Source of the DNA: Syncephalastrum monosporum B8922
Taxonomy: Eukaryota > Mucoromycota > Mucoromycetes > Mucorales > Syncephalastraceae
Assembly: GCA_000697355.1 (NCBI GenBank)
Contig: JNEN01001227.1
Location: 737,692 to 801,691 of the forward strand
Direction: 5' to 3'
Length of the DNA stretch: 64,000 nucleotides
Part shown: positions 37,927-49,665 of the stretch, in pieces
Numbering within the stretch: position 1 is the first letter of the stretch
How the letters are laid out: each line of letters starts with the position of its first letter
Notes under the pieces: model-generated
The model's database searches: none
What the model was told of the DNA's origin: nothing
The model's input: only the letters and a program-made list of their open reading frames with translations
Program-made: the position numbers and the translations under genes

Positions 37927-40129
37927 TATCAACCGTACCATGGACTTATATAAACCATATTAGCTCCATATGTTTATACCAACGATATATATATGTCTAT
38001 AAGTTTCTGTACAATTAGCTTTTGAATTTGGATGTGGTGAGCCTTTATTATAATTGTGCAAATTGTCACAATTCTACAATCTTCTGTCTTCGTAACAAGA
38101 AAAGAAGATTCGAAAAGCCATAGGATACGACAATAGCTTACTAAAGCACGTCTCGACTTTGCTTTTTACATAGTATAGAGAGTATATATGCAGTTTATGA
38201 GCAAAGCGGCATGAAGATATGAGTGATTTTGGCATAGTGTTTGTCGATAACGCCTAATGGCATTTATAGAATTGCTAGCGCAGTACATAGTCCAAACTTA
38301 TCTGACAGGCGGCACACTTGGATCCGCTTATTTGTTCATCCTTTACTGTCACCAGCGCTGCCTACGTTAAGCTGCTTGCCGCGCGCCCTTAACTAGCATC
38401 CACGTACACTCCTGGTTGTTTCTCATAAGTCCGGATACAGCATCAGTCGTTTCCCAAATGTATCTGTCCGCAGTTATATGTATTATTTTCCTGAATGTCG
38501 TCATCAGACTAATTATCCTTGCCAGTAACAAGTTTTGTTACCTTTAAATATGGACGAAAATATTTCGTCTGTCATATATTCATATGATGTACAAGTCCTG
38601 TTTACTGGCACAGTAGAGGTATTTGAGCTCTGCTTTAGTCACATACGTATTCTCAATTCTATCTTGTCCAAATTCTCTCAGGATATGGATCTATGGTTAG
38701 AAGAAACAGGCTCAGTTTAGGAAAGTCTAATGGATTGTCGCAGAAACAGAGTAGAAGAGATACATAATGAGCTATATAGCGGTCCATTATAATGAAGAAA
38801 GTCTCAGATATAATCTGCTCTCTAATATATTACTTTTCACGGACAGAAAAAGTTACGTAACAAAATGTTAGTAATAAAATTCATGGTTCCAGTGGTCGGT
38901 GCATTCAAGTGCATTCCAGATCCCGCACAATGGATCATTGCTTCGCTAGCCATTTGTTTATAAGTCAACTATTTACGATATATTGTAGTAAAAGACGCAT
39001 CAGAGGATGTATACATGTATTACCGCTATACATATTCAACGGCTAAATTATGATATACAGAATTAAATTATCAGAGCGAAAATCTGTCCAGGAGAGACAG
39101 GAGCATTAAGCACTGTATATTAAGCACCATATGGCGTGCCCTTGCGTCTTCCTCGACACGCACCCTATCCACATCGACCTGCGCCATTTGCTTTAGGTTA
39201 CTTGACACCGTCGGGTAAAAGCTGATTATGTACCCTGTTACAGGGCTTAGACGCTGTAACCAATGCGATATTATAATGCTTTTGATCGAGGTAGCACTTG
39301 ATTCTATTTTTTTTTTTTTTTGCCATAATATATCTGTTTCAATTCCTTTTTTCGTCACCACTTCACTTGGTCTTACACGTCGACTGACTTCGTTTTAAAA
39401 AGTGTCATAGACTAAATACTCGCTATCGAGGCGAGTATAGATATATTATGAGATGCAATCGAAATTTATTAAAAAAAAAGTCGGACCCGAAGAGGGCGCA
39501 TGTAGAAAATGCCGCGACCTTTATAGAGCAGTCGACGATTTGACATTCGTCTCACCTGCTTGTCTTTTAGTACGATTGGATCGACCTCCGCTGGAGGAAT
39601 GGGCTAAGCAAAATTTTCCATGAAAAGTAAATTAACACGGGTGAAGGCATCACAAGCGGCTATTCAGGTGGTACATTTCAATTTCACTCCTCGCTTAGAT
39701 CTCTGCATTAATGCAGAATATGTGTTGTACTCAACTTACCGCTGTTACGCGACGCAAGGACGGACCCAGTCAGCTCTTCAGAGAGCATGTAGCGCCCGAC
39801 GACAAAAATAAGTGGCTGGACTGGCGGTTTTCACTTTTATCGTTCCACATTTGTGTGAATTTTGTGCCTGTCCTATTCAATCGAGGACGGACACACAGAG
39901 TCACTCAACTGTCTGTCAGGCCCCCCAGAAATCATTTCTACCTTCCGTTGCCTCGTGCTGCATGTGGCTGTGTATACTTGTGTGCTGTAACCGCGCGCGG
40001 GTTCTGGTCCTTGTAACTGACAGGCATAATTTGTATGACAACAAAATCCACGCTCAAAGGTTATAAAAACGCGTGCCTGTTTAGCTGGCATGGCTTTTCT
40101 TTACTTCCTACACACACATAAGTCCCATT
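37927..40129. other. Intergenic with one doubtful small minus-strand gene
   Basis: AT-rich over 37930-39480. On the minus strand, exon-like pieces at 39788-39740 and 39603-39556 join in frame across a GTAAGT...TTAG intron to MLSEELTGSVLASRNS plus a Ser/Arg-rich continuation; no homologue is recognised and the 3' end is unclear. A T-run lies at 39306-39321. The last 100 bp before 40130 hold the promoter of the thaumatin-like gene, with TATA-like ttataaaaa at 40061-40069. Confidence 0.4.
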
Positions 40130-40810
40130 ATGCGTAGCCTTTTGCTTGTTGCCGTCTCGGCCTTTGCTTCCATTGCTGCTGGTGCCGCCCCCTACATTCA
40201 GGTGCACAACAACTGCGGTTACTCCCTCGAGGTCGGTCAGTCCAAGAACGGCGACCAGTACGGCACCTCCGTCCACGTGCCAGCTGGTGGCGACCACACC
40301 TTCACCTTTGCCGAGCACTGGGCCGGTCGTGTCTGGGGTCGCAAAAAGTGCACCGGCAAGGACTGCACCTTCGCTGGCATGTGGAACCCTGCTACCCTTG
40401 CCGAGGTCAAGTTCCAGGACAACCAGGGCAAAGACTACTACGATATCTCGCTTGTGGACGGCTACAACGAGCCCATGTCGCTGGCTCCCATCAACGGCAA
40501 TGCCAAGGAGGTTAACGGTGACAAGCACTGCGGTACTGTCGTCTGTCCCAAGGGCCCTGCCTGCCCTCCTGAGCTCCAGCTCAAAGACAACACTGGCGCC
40601 GTGATCGGATGCGAGAGCGCTTGCAGCAAGTTCCGTGAGCCCAAGTACTGCTGCACTGGCGCTTTCAACCAGCAGACTTGCAAGCCCACCAACTACTCCA
40701 AGCTTTTCAAGGCTGCCTGCCCTACCTCGTACAGCTATGCTTATGATGACGCCACCTCTACTTACATGTGTGTCGCTCCTGGCTACCGCGTTGTCTTCTG
40801 CCCCAAATAA
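40130..40810 (+). CDS. Secreted thaumatin-like protein
   Basis: Intronless, 226 residues. Residues 1-19 form a signal peptide (MRSLLLVAVSAFASIAAGA). The mature part opens with APYIQVHNNCGYSLEVGQS, the thaumatin/PR-5 start, and continues with GRVWGRKKCTGKDCTFAGM. Acidic residues and 14 cysteines (including the pair in KYCCTGAFNQQTC) fit the disulfide-rich thaumatin fold; the C-terminus YMCVAPGYRVVFCP closes it as in the family (YRVVFCP). Thaumatin-like proteins are secreted and some bind or cleave beta-glucan; fungal members may remodel the wall. The number of cysteines is below the 16 of large plant forms. Codon use is strongly C-biased, suggesting high expression. A TATA-like box lies about 65 bp upstream. 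Confidence 0.9.
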   Translation: MRSLLLVAVSAFASIAAGAAPYIQVHNNCGYSLEVGQSKNGDQYGTSVHVPAGGDHTFTFAEHWAGRVWGRKKCTGKDCTFAGMWNPATLAEVKFQDNQGKDYYDISLVDGYNEPMSLAPINGNAKEVNGDKHCGTVVCPKGPACPPELQLKDNTGAVIGCESACSKFREPKYCCTGAFNQQTCKPTNYSKLFKAACPTSYSYAYDDATSTYMCVAPGYRVVFCPK

Positions 40811-41399
40811 ATAAATATGTAATTATGTAGTTTAGCAGCAGGGTCTGCCTAGTAAATATTTTCAGTTGGGTGTTTGTCATTAAGTAGCATTATCATACTT
40901 TTCTCTGTGTATATGGTAATTCTCTTTGTTGTTATGATTCATGAGCATGTAGCGGTCAATCTATGATTATGTAATTTCAATGGTACATCGGCTTACGAAA
41001 CGCACAAATGTCGCCTAATAAATCATCTCAGTCAAGGTCCATGTATTGAATATCTGTATGCTTGCCCTGAGCGTTCATCGTAACAGTCATACACTTGGTG
41101 TTCGCTGAACGTCTACTCTTTGCTGTCTGACTTTGCAAGCTTCTTGCACTAGTCATTGTGGAACCTGAGCCATGTAAGGTTCTTTTCCAGCGCACGTAGC
41201 ACAATGATCGTATCGATCTTAGCTTGCAAATCTTCTGTGTCATCATATAGCGCCATGCGGTATTGGAAGTGGGGGGGAGGGACATTGCACGACGTCGCTG
41301 TGAGAACGGACTTTTCATGCACTTATGTACAGTGCTTTGCGTTTGAAAATATAAAAGTTGCGGGGGCTCATGATACAACTTTTAATAAGAAATAAGAAT
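40811..41399. other. Intergenic, no gene seen
   Basis: AT-rich 3' flank of the thaumatin-like gene. Nothing recognisable. Confidence 0.5.
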
Positions 41400-41409
41400 T
41401 CATGTAGCT

Positions 41410-41478
41410 CAGTAGAATCTTTGGGCTCTCAATACAAAGATTGGTCTAGTAGTTCAACCTTTGGTCTTTCAATACAAC
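41410..41478 (+). repeat. Two adjacent degenerate direct repeats
   Basis: The motif agt-aga/ttc-aatctttgggctctcaatacaa recurs once about 38 bp later as aacctttggtctttcaatacaa, giving two imperfect copies within 70 bp. They sit at the border of the decayed region that follows. Confidence 0.4.
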
Positions 41479-41524
41479 CAACGTAGTGAACCCAATACAG
41501 AATAAAGCGGTATTTAATAATGAA

Positions 41525-42240
41525 GATGGTTCTCATGTCAGTCTTGTGGAAATGGCTAATTTTATGATTATCACACCAGCTGTGTCTGGGATATATGAGG
41601 ATGTATAGGATGAGAACTTCTCAGGATACTGATAACGATATCCCGTCCTTATGGCAAGCATGAATGATGACGAATCATGCAAGCTTGAACAGGAACTTCG
41701 TATTCTTTGCTTGACATCATGCGGCACACATATCCCGCCGGACAATCCATCACCGACAGACGAAATCGGAAACCTATCGCGTCTGATCAGTAAGCGAAGA
41801 AAAATAGCAACATGAATTCCTACCCGTTTGGTTCATGCATACTATCCGTAATTCATGGACAAGAACCTGTTTACCGTCGAGCTTCGACGCCGCGCGGTCA
41901 AACATGTCTTTCATGGTTCTGGGGCATAGCAGCTGGGTCTCGATCAACTCCTTTGTAATAGCTGCTTCGTCCTTCTTGCCTGACCCGGAAACGCCGTACT
42001 CCACGCCATTTTTGATGAGCACAAGATCCAGTCTTCCACTGGTAATTTGTTGCTGACAGGCTTGGACCCATGACGACGCGTTCCTCATTGACTCGCGCAG
42101 AAGTAGCCATGCATAATCGATCCCTAAACATTCCATAATTGACACCTTATCAAATAAAGGTTCGAAGTGTGCATTTACCTTTTGGTATCGACGTGTAATT
42201 GATAACACCCCGGTGGTGTATGAGTGTATACTCAAAATCG
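41525..42240 (-). pseudogene. Degenerate remnant of an unknown multi-exon gene
   Basis: A minus-strand frame of 153 codons (42235-41774) reads as a plausible globular fragment: ECLGIDYAWLLLRESMRN, then GRLDLVLIKNGVEYGVSGSG, KELIETQLLCPRTMKDMFD and GKQVLVHELRIVCMNQTG. A further piece in another frame (about 41745-41533), with YRYQYPEKFSSYTSSYIPDT, could be its displaced C-terminus. The style (VEYGVSxSGKKxE...LPxTMKDM) resembles lineage-specific repeated genes of Mucorales as I remember them, but I cannot name a domain. No start, splice pattern or complete frame can be drawn, so it is called as a remnant. Confidence 0.35.
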
Positions 42241-42306
42241 TCCATTGAATCCAGTCTTCTTCAAGTGTTGGACTGGGTCAACGAAACCAGAATCAGTCGC
42301 TATTCT

Positions 42307-42399
42307 CCATACAAGCGGTGGGACTCGTTTCGCTTCGTCCACGATGACACTTCGATTGCGTTCCGGATGTGAGTGAGCGTCTTCGCCTGCGGCTACGGG
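42307..42399 (+). repeat. Dispersed repeat, copy A
   Basis: About 93 bp, beginning ccatacaagcggtgggactc and ending cttcgcctgcggctacgg. A second copy lies at 42962-43055 and a diverged inverted copy at 50083-50170. Unlike the flanks it is rich in CpG. Confidence 0.7.
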
Positions 42400-42961
42400 G
42401 CCACAAGAGGAGGACATCATCAAGCAAATATGGCAAACAAGCCATGGGAGCGGACTTGGGTGACCGGAGATCAAGTGGAGGTTTCTCCAGATCCTCAGGA
42501 GTTTTTCATGCAGCCATCATCTTCCTGGCACCGGTGCTGATGGCTGGTAGTGATGATTGGCCTTTCTCAAGGATAGCTGTAAAATACCCATTGCTGAAAA
42601 CGCTTCTCCAGCATGGAGCATCTGCATTCAGCACCCAAGAGAGCACAGGGCTGAGATAAAAGGTGTTAAAGCAATCATAGAAAGGGTTGTTGTGTCTACT
42701 TACTGTTCGTATATGCACTGCAAACCAAAACGATACATTTCACCTTCTACAGCTGTGCCACTTGGCAACACCCATTTCTTCGTTGGGTCCAGCTCGGTAA
42801 ACATCCGTACGTATGACTTTTTTGTTGCTTCATTCAGCAGAACTGAATCTGTCTTGGACGACTGCTAGGACCAAGACATTTTAATCACTGCAAACTGTAA
42901 AGTGAGACTGCTTTTTCGCTTACGGTTTTTAAGGAGGATCTACTAGTTCAGAGTGGTTATG

Positions 42962-43055
42962 CCATACAAGCGGTAAGGCTCGCTTCGCGTCGTCCATGGC
43001 TGGCACTTCGACTGCGTTCCGGATATGAGTGAGAGCGCCTTCGCCTGCGGCTGCG
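42962..43055 (+). repeat. Dispersed repeat, copy B
   Basis: Same orientation as copy A, roughly 80 percent identical by eye over its length; shares the cores gcgttccggat, gagtgag and ttcgcctgcggct. It ends about 100 bp before the SCI1-like gene start. Confidence 0.7.
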
Positions 43056-43159
43056 GGTAGAAATGGGCAAATCCTGTCGGTGAATCAAATGTGACAAGTT
43101 GACGGTAATTTCATGCTTTGTGAGTGCAATGAACGCCATTATATCATTCTTCACTGACC

Positions 43160-44188
43160 ATGAGCTCACGCAAACACCGTCGCGATCCCTCGCCAGAGAG
43201 CAGCAGCTCTCGGAAGAAGAAGAAGAGCAGAAGCGATAAAGTAGAACAACGCAAGTGGACACGATGACGAGGGCGTATGCATGTGTGATTGAATATTGAA
43301 TGCATACGTCCTAAAAAACACGAGCATAAGCCCATGCTGACAAGCGTCATAGCCATCTCCCAAGACGATTTCTACGAAAAGGCCACTGAATTCCGGCTAT
43401 GGTTGAAGGAAGAAAAAGGCCGCTTATTTGCTGATCTCGACAAGGATGACACACGCCACTACTTTAAAAAGTTTGTCAAGCAATGGAATCGAAACGAACT
43501 CGAGCCCAAGTATTACAAGGGCATCAATTCGACACAGCTTGCGAGTTCAGACACGACCAGCTACAAGTGGGCATTCGCCAAAGCACTCGACAGCAATCAA
43601 CAGGACCGGATCCGGGATTCTGTCGATACCATGACAGGGCGTCGACGCCCTCAGCCCGTCGGTCCCTCGCGACCCGACCCAGCAGGTACTTTTCCGCTTT
43701 CGTCCCCACACGAAATAGGTCAATCTAACGCCAGGCTACTTTCTTTTTCTTTCTTTGTTTCTTTTAAAAAAAATCATATAGACATCGAAGATGTACAAGA
43801 CCGTGAGCGGGCTGCGCGCAAGGCAGAACGCAAGCGTGAAAAGGACCGACGGGAGCGCTATCTCGACGAAGTAGCGCCCAAGGCCGAAGGTCGCGAGGCT
43901 CAGTTATTAAAACGCAGAGCTCAAAACGCCTATCACAAACGGGAACGCAGCCCAGATGTCGAACTGAACGAAACAGACATGTATGGCGGCGGCGATGATT
44001 TCAAGGCGATGCTGGCGGCCCAGAAGCGCAGAGAAGCTCGCCAGGAGGAACGACGCGAGGAGCGCCAGCGCCAGCGCTACGGCGCCTCGACCCAGGAACG
44101 CATGGCCCAAATGCGGGCCAAGGAAGATGCGACGATGGCCATGCTCCGGGAGATGGCCGCCAATCGAAAGGCACAGGGTGGGTTGTAA
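43160..44188 (+). CDS. SCI1-like basic nuclear protein
   Basis: Three exons: 43160-43240, about 43325-43685 and 43782-44188, giving about 282 residues. Exon 1 encodes a Ser/Arg/Lys-rich start (MSSRKHRRDPSPESSSSRKK). The core SQDDFYEKATEFRLWLKEEK and DLDKDDTRHYFKKFVKQWNR followed by ELEPKYYKGI is the signature of plant 'style cell-cycle inhibitor 1' proteins and their fungal and animal relatives. The rest is a long charged helix (DVQDRERAARKAERKREKDR to RREARQEERREERQRQR). The exon 1/2 border is inferred: donor GTAGAA is weak and either AG at 43324 or at 43330 keeps frame. Function in fungi is unknown; a nuclear, RNA-related role is plausible from composition. Confidence 0.75.
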
Positions 44189-44454
44189 TGTGGATAAAGC
44201 AAGAAAGCCATGGCGACCGTTGATAATCGGAACCCATCACACGTGTATCAATGGAGACGTATGCAAATAAAACGCAAAAGAAAACGTTGAGGCAAAATTC
44301 CAAAAACGATTGGATCCTGTATCAGGATGAATAGATAAAGTTAGAAATACACAATAAGAGAAAAAGGAGGAAGAGGAAAAGATGTGTTCAACAGGAGAAA
44401 GAGAAGTTTGGGGGAGGGGGGGGGTATGGACGCGAGAAAAGCACAAATGAGGAG

Positions 44455-47294
44455 TTAGCGTTTGCCGAGTTCGGACAGGATAGCATGATACAAGTTGCGA
44501 TAGACCTTGGCATGCGGTGTCGCGCTCGCTTCTTCGTCCTCAGCTTCGCGCACCTTGACGCCCAAGCGACCGCCGGCCCAGCGGGCTTGGTAGATCAGTA
44601 CCGTGAAGCGCAGCGACTCGTCGGTGACGTCGGCCATGTCGGCGTCCGCGGGCAAAAACTGCGTCCAGTTGGGGTAATCGCATTCACACAGCATCACATA
44701 CGGCTCAGCGACCGAGGCATCGGCACGAATGTGCATAGTCGAGAAGACGTCGGTCAGTTGATCCATCAGTTGATTAGGGCTGATCCGAAACAGGTGACGT
44801 CGATTAAAGTTGAAGAGACTTTTGGGCTGCACGCCCAGCATGGGCATCGGCTCCGCGCGTTGCGACTGCTGTTGCTGCTGTGCATCGTCTCCGTCCATCG
44901 AGACACGGGCCGGCGGCGAGTGGCTGCTCTTGCTGGCCGCAGCCGCTGCAGCCAGTCCGCCTGCCGCTGCGGGCATGGGCTCGTTTGCGCTGGCGGCTTC
45001 CATCGAAGCGCGCGTGTATTTCGAGGAGCTTCGGTTGATGGACAGGCGGCGCCAGGACGACCGCGGGGCGTGGTCCTTGTCTTTCCCGCTGGTGCTATCG
45101 ACACGGAGGAGCTGCTGGAACGTCTTTTTGAGGGGCGTCGACATGGAGGTTGAGATGGGCTCTTCGATGGGCAACTGTGGGAGCTCCTTGCCACTGTTGT
45201 TCTGCTGCGGCTGAGGCTGCTGTTGCTGCTGCTGTTGCTGCTTGTCTTCCAGCGACTGGCGCTGGATGTTGGTGTTGGGCAGCATGGCGCCCAGACGCTT
45301 GGCCGCGCTCTTACTGCGTGCGAGCAAGGTGGACGAGCGGGCGGTGGGGAAGTGGACGCTGCCGGATCGGCTGATGCCAGAGTCCTCTTGGCTCAGCTTG
45401 GGCGTGCTGGGTGCACGGTCGGTCTTGCGGCGGGTGAGACTGCTCTGGAAACCCGAGCGGGTCGTGATGGTGCTGTTGGAACGGCGAAGCGAGGGCACCG
45501 ACTGCGCCGCGGCCTGGCCCCGCTTGAGGTGACGCTGACGCTGGTCGTATTCTTTCTTCTCCTTGGCGAGATAATAGATCGAGACGAGCGGGTCGTACAT
45601 GGCGGGCAGATTCTGCGGATCGTCCATGACCTGTGAGTTACGCTTGCCATTGCCGCGTATGCTGCGGCGCCAGCGTGGCCGACTTGAATGGCCTTGGTTC
45701 AGCAGCTGCTGCTGGTAGTTCTGGTCGATTTGAGAAGCGGCCTGCCGGTAGGCCGTCTGTGTGATGATGCCCCTGAGCTTGTCAGAAATCTCATCAGGGG
45801 TGCCAAAGCCGAAACCGCCCATGCCCTCGACAATGTCGAGATCGACGGCGTCAAGTGGCTGCCGGTGCGGAATGTGGTTCTGGATTGGTTCGTCGTAGCC
45901 CTTGTTCATCCATGGATGCGCACGGACCTGAGATAAGGTGTACCGCTTTGCTGGGTCGACCACCAGGATTTTGGTAAGCAGATCAATACAGTCCTTGCTG
46001 AGGTGCTCGGGGTATCCGTCCACTTGGCCCGCCTTGATCTTGGAATGCAGGGCAGGGAGCGAGGTATCATCGAAGGGAACGCGGCCACAGACAAGGACAT
46101 AGAGAACCACACCAAAACTCCAGACATCGACCTCAGGGCCGGTGTAGTGACGTGCTTGCAGGAGTTCTGGAGCCGCAAAATAGAGCGAGCCGCAGAAGGT
46201 GCTGAGGAGGCGCGAGGGTGAGTAGATGTTGGACAAACCGAAATCAATGATTTTGACATCCTCGTCGCGCGTGATGAGAATGTTTTCTATTTTCAGGTCT
46301 GGGTGCCAGAATAGGAAAAAGCGGGGTTGAGAGGCACACTCGGTTGGGCATGGAGCTCGTGCTTACCTCGATGGACAATTGAGTTTCGGTGACAGTAATC
46401 TATAGTAATGTCACGAATAGAGAAGGGCAGGGTGCAAAGCGTTGCATACGATCAGTACTTTCTTTGGCTCTGCGTGTTGTCAACCCCTTCTCTCCCATAC
46501 GCTTGAATCTTACCCAATGCGCTCAGGATCTGGCGTGCAAATTTACGGGCCTGCTTTTCGCGCAGTTTGCCGTGACTGATGATGTAGTCGAGCAGCTGAC
46601 CACCGTCGACGTACTCGAGGAACATGTAGTAGTAATCGCCTTCATTGACCCACTCCTTGAGCTGACAAATGTTGGGGTGCCGCAAGAGCTTCATCATCGC
46701 CATCTCTCGTACCGTCCGCTGCTCGCGTTCCTTTGGTGTGTCCTTGGGGTCCTTGGCCTTGTTGCCGTTGTCGGCAAGCGCAGCCAGGTTGACTTTGGGC
46801 ATGATCTTGACGGCATACTGTGTAATATTTAATATTTTGGATCGGGGAGTGATGTGTGGGACGATGGGTGATGCAAGATAATGAGTATGCTATGCTGGGC
46901 AGTGTAATGTTGTTTGTTTTCTTTTGTTTGGCCTATTCCTTACTTGTTGTCGGTCGTCCTCGGTCAGGCACTCTGCCAATTTGACCTTGCCCATGCTGCC
47001 TGCGCCGATGGTCTTCCTGTAAATGACATAGTTCTGGATTCGCAGGACCTTGCGCCGTTCGGATTGCCGTCTGCTGACGAGAGACTCCTGGCTGCGGCGC
47101 TTCGGGTCGCTCGTCTGGCTGTGTGTGCTGTTATGGCGATGAATCGACGGAGACTTGGCAAATGTCCGTCTGGGTTCGGTAGATGACTTGACCGATGGCG
47201 ACCTCCGCGTCAGGACTTCCGGCTCTCGGTTCTCAGGTTGTAAATGCATGGCTGGAGGGGTGGGTGGTTGTGATGCAACGGTGGCGACTGTCAT
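44455..47294 (-). CDS. KIN1: KIN1/MARK (Par-1)-type serine/threonine kinase
   Basis: Polarity/exocytosis kinase at the plasma membrane, by family. Four exons (47294-46944, 46817-46514, 46399-46367 and 46298-44455) give 843 residues. Glycine loop IGAGSMGKVKLAE; catalytic Lys in YAVKIM; IVHRDLKIENILI (HRD) rebuilt across a 33-nt exon; DFGLSN; activation loop STFCGSLYFAAPELL with a phosphorylatable Thr/Ser; APE and VDVWSFGVVLYVL complete the domain (about 90-385). The kinase insert after the P-loop is charged (GNKAKDPKDTPKEREQ). A long disordered region with polyGln (about 8 Gln), polyAla and Ser follows. The C-terminus RFTVLIYQARWAGGRLGVKV through ILSELGKR is a KA1 domain that would bind acidic phospholipid. 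The downstream convergent gene ends 266 bp away. Confidence 0.92.
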
Positions 47295-47804
47295 TATTTC
47301 TGTGCGGCACGGTGGTGGGGTATGGACGAGGGAAAGAGAGGGAAGAAAGTAGGCAAGTTACAAATAAAGAATGGGTCGTGGAGCTGAGGAGGGAGAAAAA
47401 GGAAAGTGAGAGAGAGGGCAGCCTATACAAATAGAATATGGTGTTATAGTAACAGCGATGATAATGATAATAATAATAATAATAATAATAATACAATAAT
47501 AGTAATAAACGTTAATGTTTGAATTGCTCGGGATAGGAAAAGGGAGGAGAGCGACGGCCAAGTGGGAATGAGAGAGGGAGCGAGAGAGAGAAAGAGAAGG
47601 TGCAAGTGGAAGTAACAAAAAAAAAAAAAAAAGGCACCCGCATTCTCTTCTCTCGCACTCCACAACGCACGCACACGAACCAACAAGAAACAGAGAGGGT
47701 TATTTTGGGAGTTTTCGTGTCACCGCGGGATCACAAGGGAGTTGCAAAAATGCAAACGATGTAACAATTCATGCTTGAAACAGAGTTTTATATATAATGA
47801 GAGT
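47295..47804. other. Kinase 5' region with low-complexity DNA
   Basis: Purine-rich and simple-sequence DNA upstream of the kinase start, including an AAT/ATT run at about 47462-47495 and an A-run at 47617-47632. No gene seen. Confidence 0.6.
47462..47495 (+). repeat. (ATA)n microsatellite
   Basis: Tandem ataatgataataataataataataata trinucleotide run, imperfect at the left end, in the 5' flank of the kinase gene. Confidence 0.8.
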
Positions 47805-48872
47805 TTATGCGAAAGGTACCATTGTCTGAAGGCGTTCAACACCTTCTTGCTCAGTCTGCACCACGCAAGCGCGGTTGCCATGCTGATACAAGTGGCGTTT
47901 CACAAATGGACACGTCGCCAAGACAAGCAGTTGGTTTTCCTCCGCCCATCTTAATGCGTGTTCTACTAACAGGTCTCCCAGTCCCTTGTCACGATAGTTG
48001 ACAGGGATTTCCTACATAAAATAAAGGACAAAAATAATAGACGACGTGAGTTCTCTTGCGAACAAGCACATATACCATACATATACATATACATATAATG
48101 TGCATATGCATATATGATATAGATTAAATGAAGTCTGATTCTCTTTATAGGCATACGTACGGTGTGATAGAATTCGATGAGAGACCGTAACCGGGTCGGC
48201 AAGTAGCACAAGGCTGCTGATGGTGAAGAATAGAAAGAAAAAGGCAAGACGTTAATTATTCCTACCCATTTTACTTCTTTTTTTTTTAAAAAAAAAAACA
48301 TTTTTCATACCAATGCTTCCAGGCATTTCAAGCCTGATTTTGAACATGCAGCTTTGCTTGTCATGGACAACATGGGGAGATGAATGTAGATCCTGCGGTT
48401 GTTGTGGCTGTGATAATTGCTGTTGTGGTAAAATTGATGTATGCTGATGATGAGCTTTTGCTGCCAGACCGGTCTGGACCCCTCGGGAGGTGGATGAATT
48501 TACTACTGCTGCTACGGGTACGGGTCCTGCTGCTGCTGCTGCTGATATTGAGGCTGTTGCTGGTGCGGCTGGTGAGGTTGCGGGTGCGGTTGCGGGTGCG
48601 GGTGAGGACGTTGCCTTCCTTTTCTGTATGGATGGTGACGGCAGAGCTGCTTTAATCCGCTGGCCGATAGTGGGCTGTGTGTAACGAGGTTGGTCAGCGA
48701 CGCCCGCAGGCGGCAAAGAAGAGGACGAAGCGGAGGAAGAGGACGAGACGGGCGAGGAAGGAAGGGTAGAGGAAGGGGAGGTGGCAGCAGAGGGGGAAGC
48801 GCAAGCCGTATCCGTATTTGTATTCGTATTCGTAATAGTCATACTTGAGGCCGTGGTTGCACACGAGCCCAT
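47805..48872 (-). CDS. GNAT-fold N-acetyltransferase (NATD1/YjdJ type) with long disordered N-terminus
   Basis: Three exons (48872-48311, 48216-48161 and 48011-47805) encode 274 residues if translation starts at 48872. The C-terminal 90 residues form a compact acetyltransferase: CMFKIRLEMPGSIAALCYL, LRSLIEFYHTEIPVNYRDKG, LGDLLVEHALRWAEENQLLV, then CPFVKRHLYQH. The YRDKGLGDLL segment corresponds to the acetyl-CoA-binding (R/Q)xxGxG/A loop of the NATD1/YjdJ family. The first 165 residues are Ser-, Thr-, Ala- and Pro-rich with a Thr-Asn repeat and a Gln-rich patch, and look disordered. The frame stays open upstream to 49235, which would add about 120 hydrophobic and basic residues; that start seems less likely. 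Confidence 0.75.
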
Positions 48873-49665
48873 GAGATCGGCCGATGGGAGAGAAGCGGGT
48901 GGCAGCGGTGCACAGAGCGGTGGAATGGGCGGTGCGCTCGAGTTGGAGTGGTTTGTGTGCGGTGATCGCAACAGGCGGGATGTCGAGCTGTTCGTATCTG
49001 AAAGCACAGGAGACCTCAAGGCGGCCGTCCGTCTACGCTTGTGCCGATGCCTGGACACAGCCAAGCCAGTGTGAAATTCCAAAACGACAAAGGCACGGAG
49101 ATGAGCGAAAAGAGAGAAAAAGCGGTGGGTGCGAAAGGGGACACAAAAGCAGGAAGCCCAGTCAAGAAGACAAGACAGAGGAGCAAGCAAGAGAGAAAAA
49201 AAGTGGAAAAAAAAAGAGAAGACAAGGGCGTTCAATCCCGGGTGAGTGGGTGGGAGAGGAGTGATAAAAAAGAAGAAGGGGGGTCTCTGATCAAGTTAAA
49301 AAGCTTTTTTGGGGGTCTGGAAAGAAGTTCGTATTGCTAAATGTCTTGTGTATTTGTTGTTCACACTGGATTTGGCTATAGTCCACACTCTTATACGCAC
49401 ATACGACAGCACCTTACTCATCTGTGTCGCAGCCCCTACATCTTTCATGCTCTACATAGGCTTATTCTCTTTGACTCGCACACCTACGCTTTGTCGCACT
49501 GCATGCATACTTGCTCATCATCGGTCTTTTTTTTTTCGTCTCCCGCCGCACAGACCACGAACGTTCTGGACCCCTCCTGCTCTTGGCCACATGAACCCAT
49601 CTTGCTGCGCATTCAACCGATCAGTGCCACTGGCATGGTTCACTTACAGTGCTTTCCAACAGGGA

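Noticed and set aside
44485..45636. Plus-strand frames opposite the kinase gene
   Set aside because: Shadows of the GC-rich, low-complexity kinase tail.
48252..48311. Extension of the acetyltransferase frame past 48311
   Set aside because: The continuation runs into poly-Lys/Phe from an A/T tract; a GT donor at 48310 and the AG before 48216 restore the GNAT domain.
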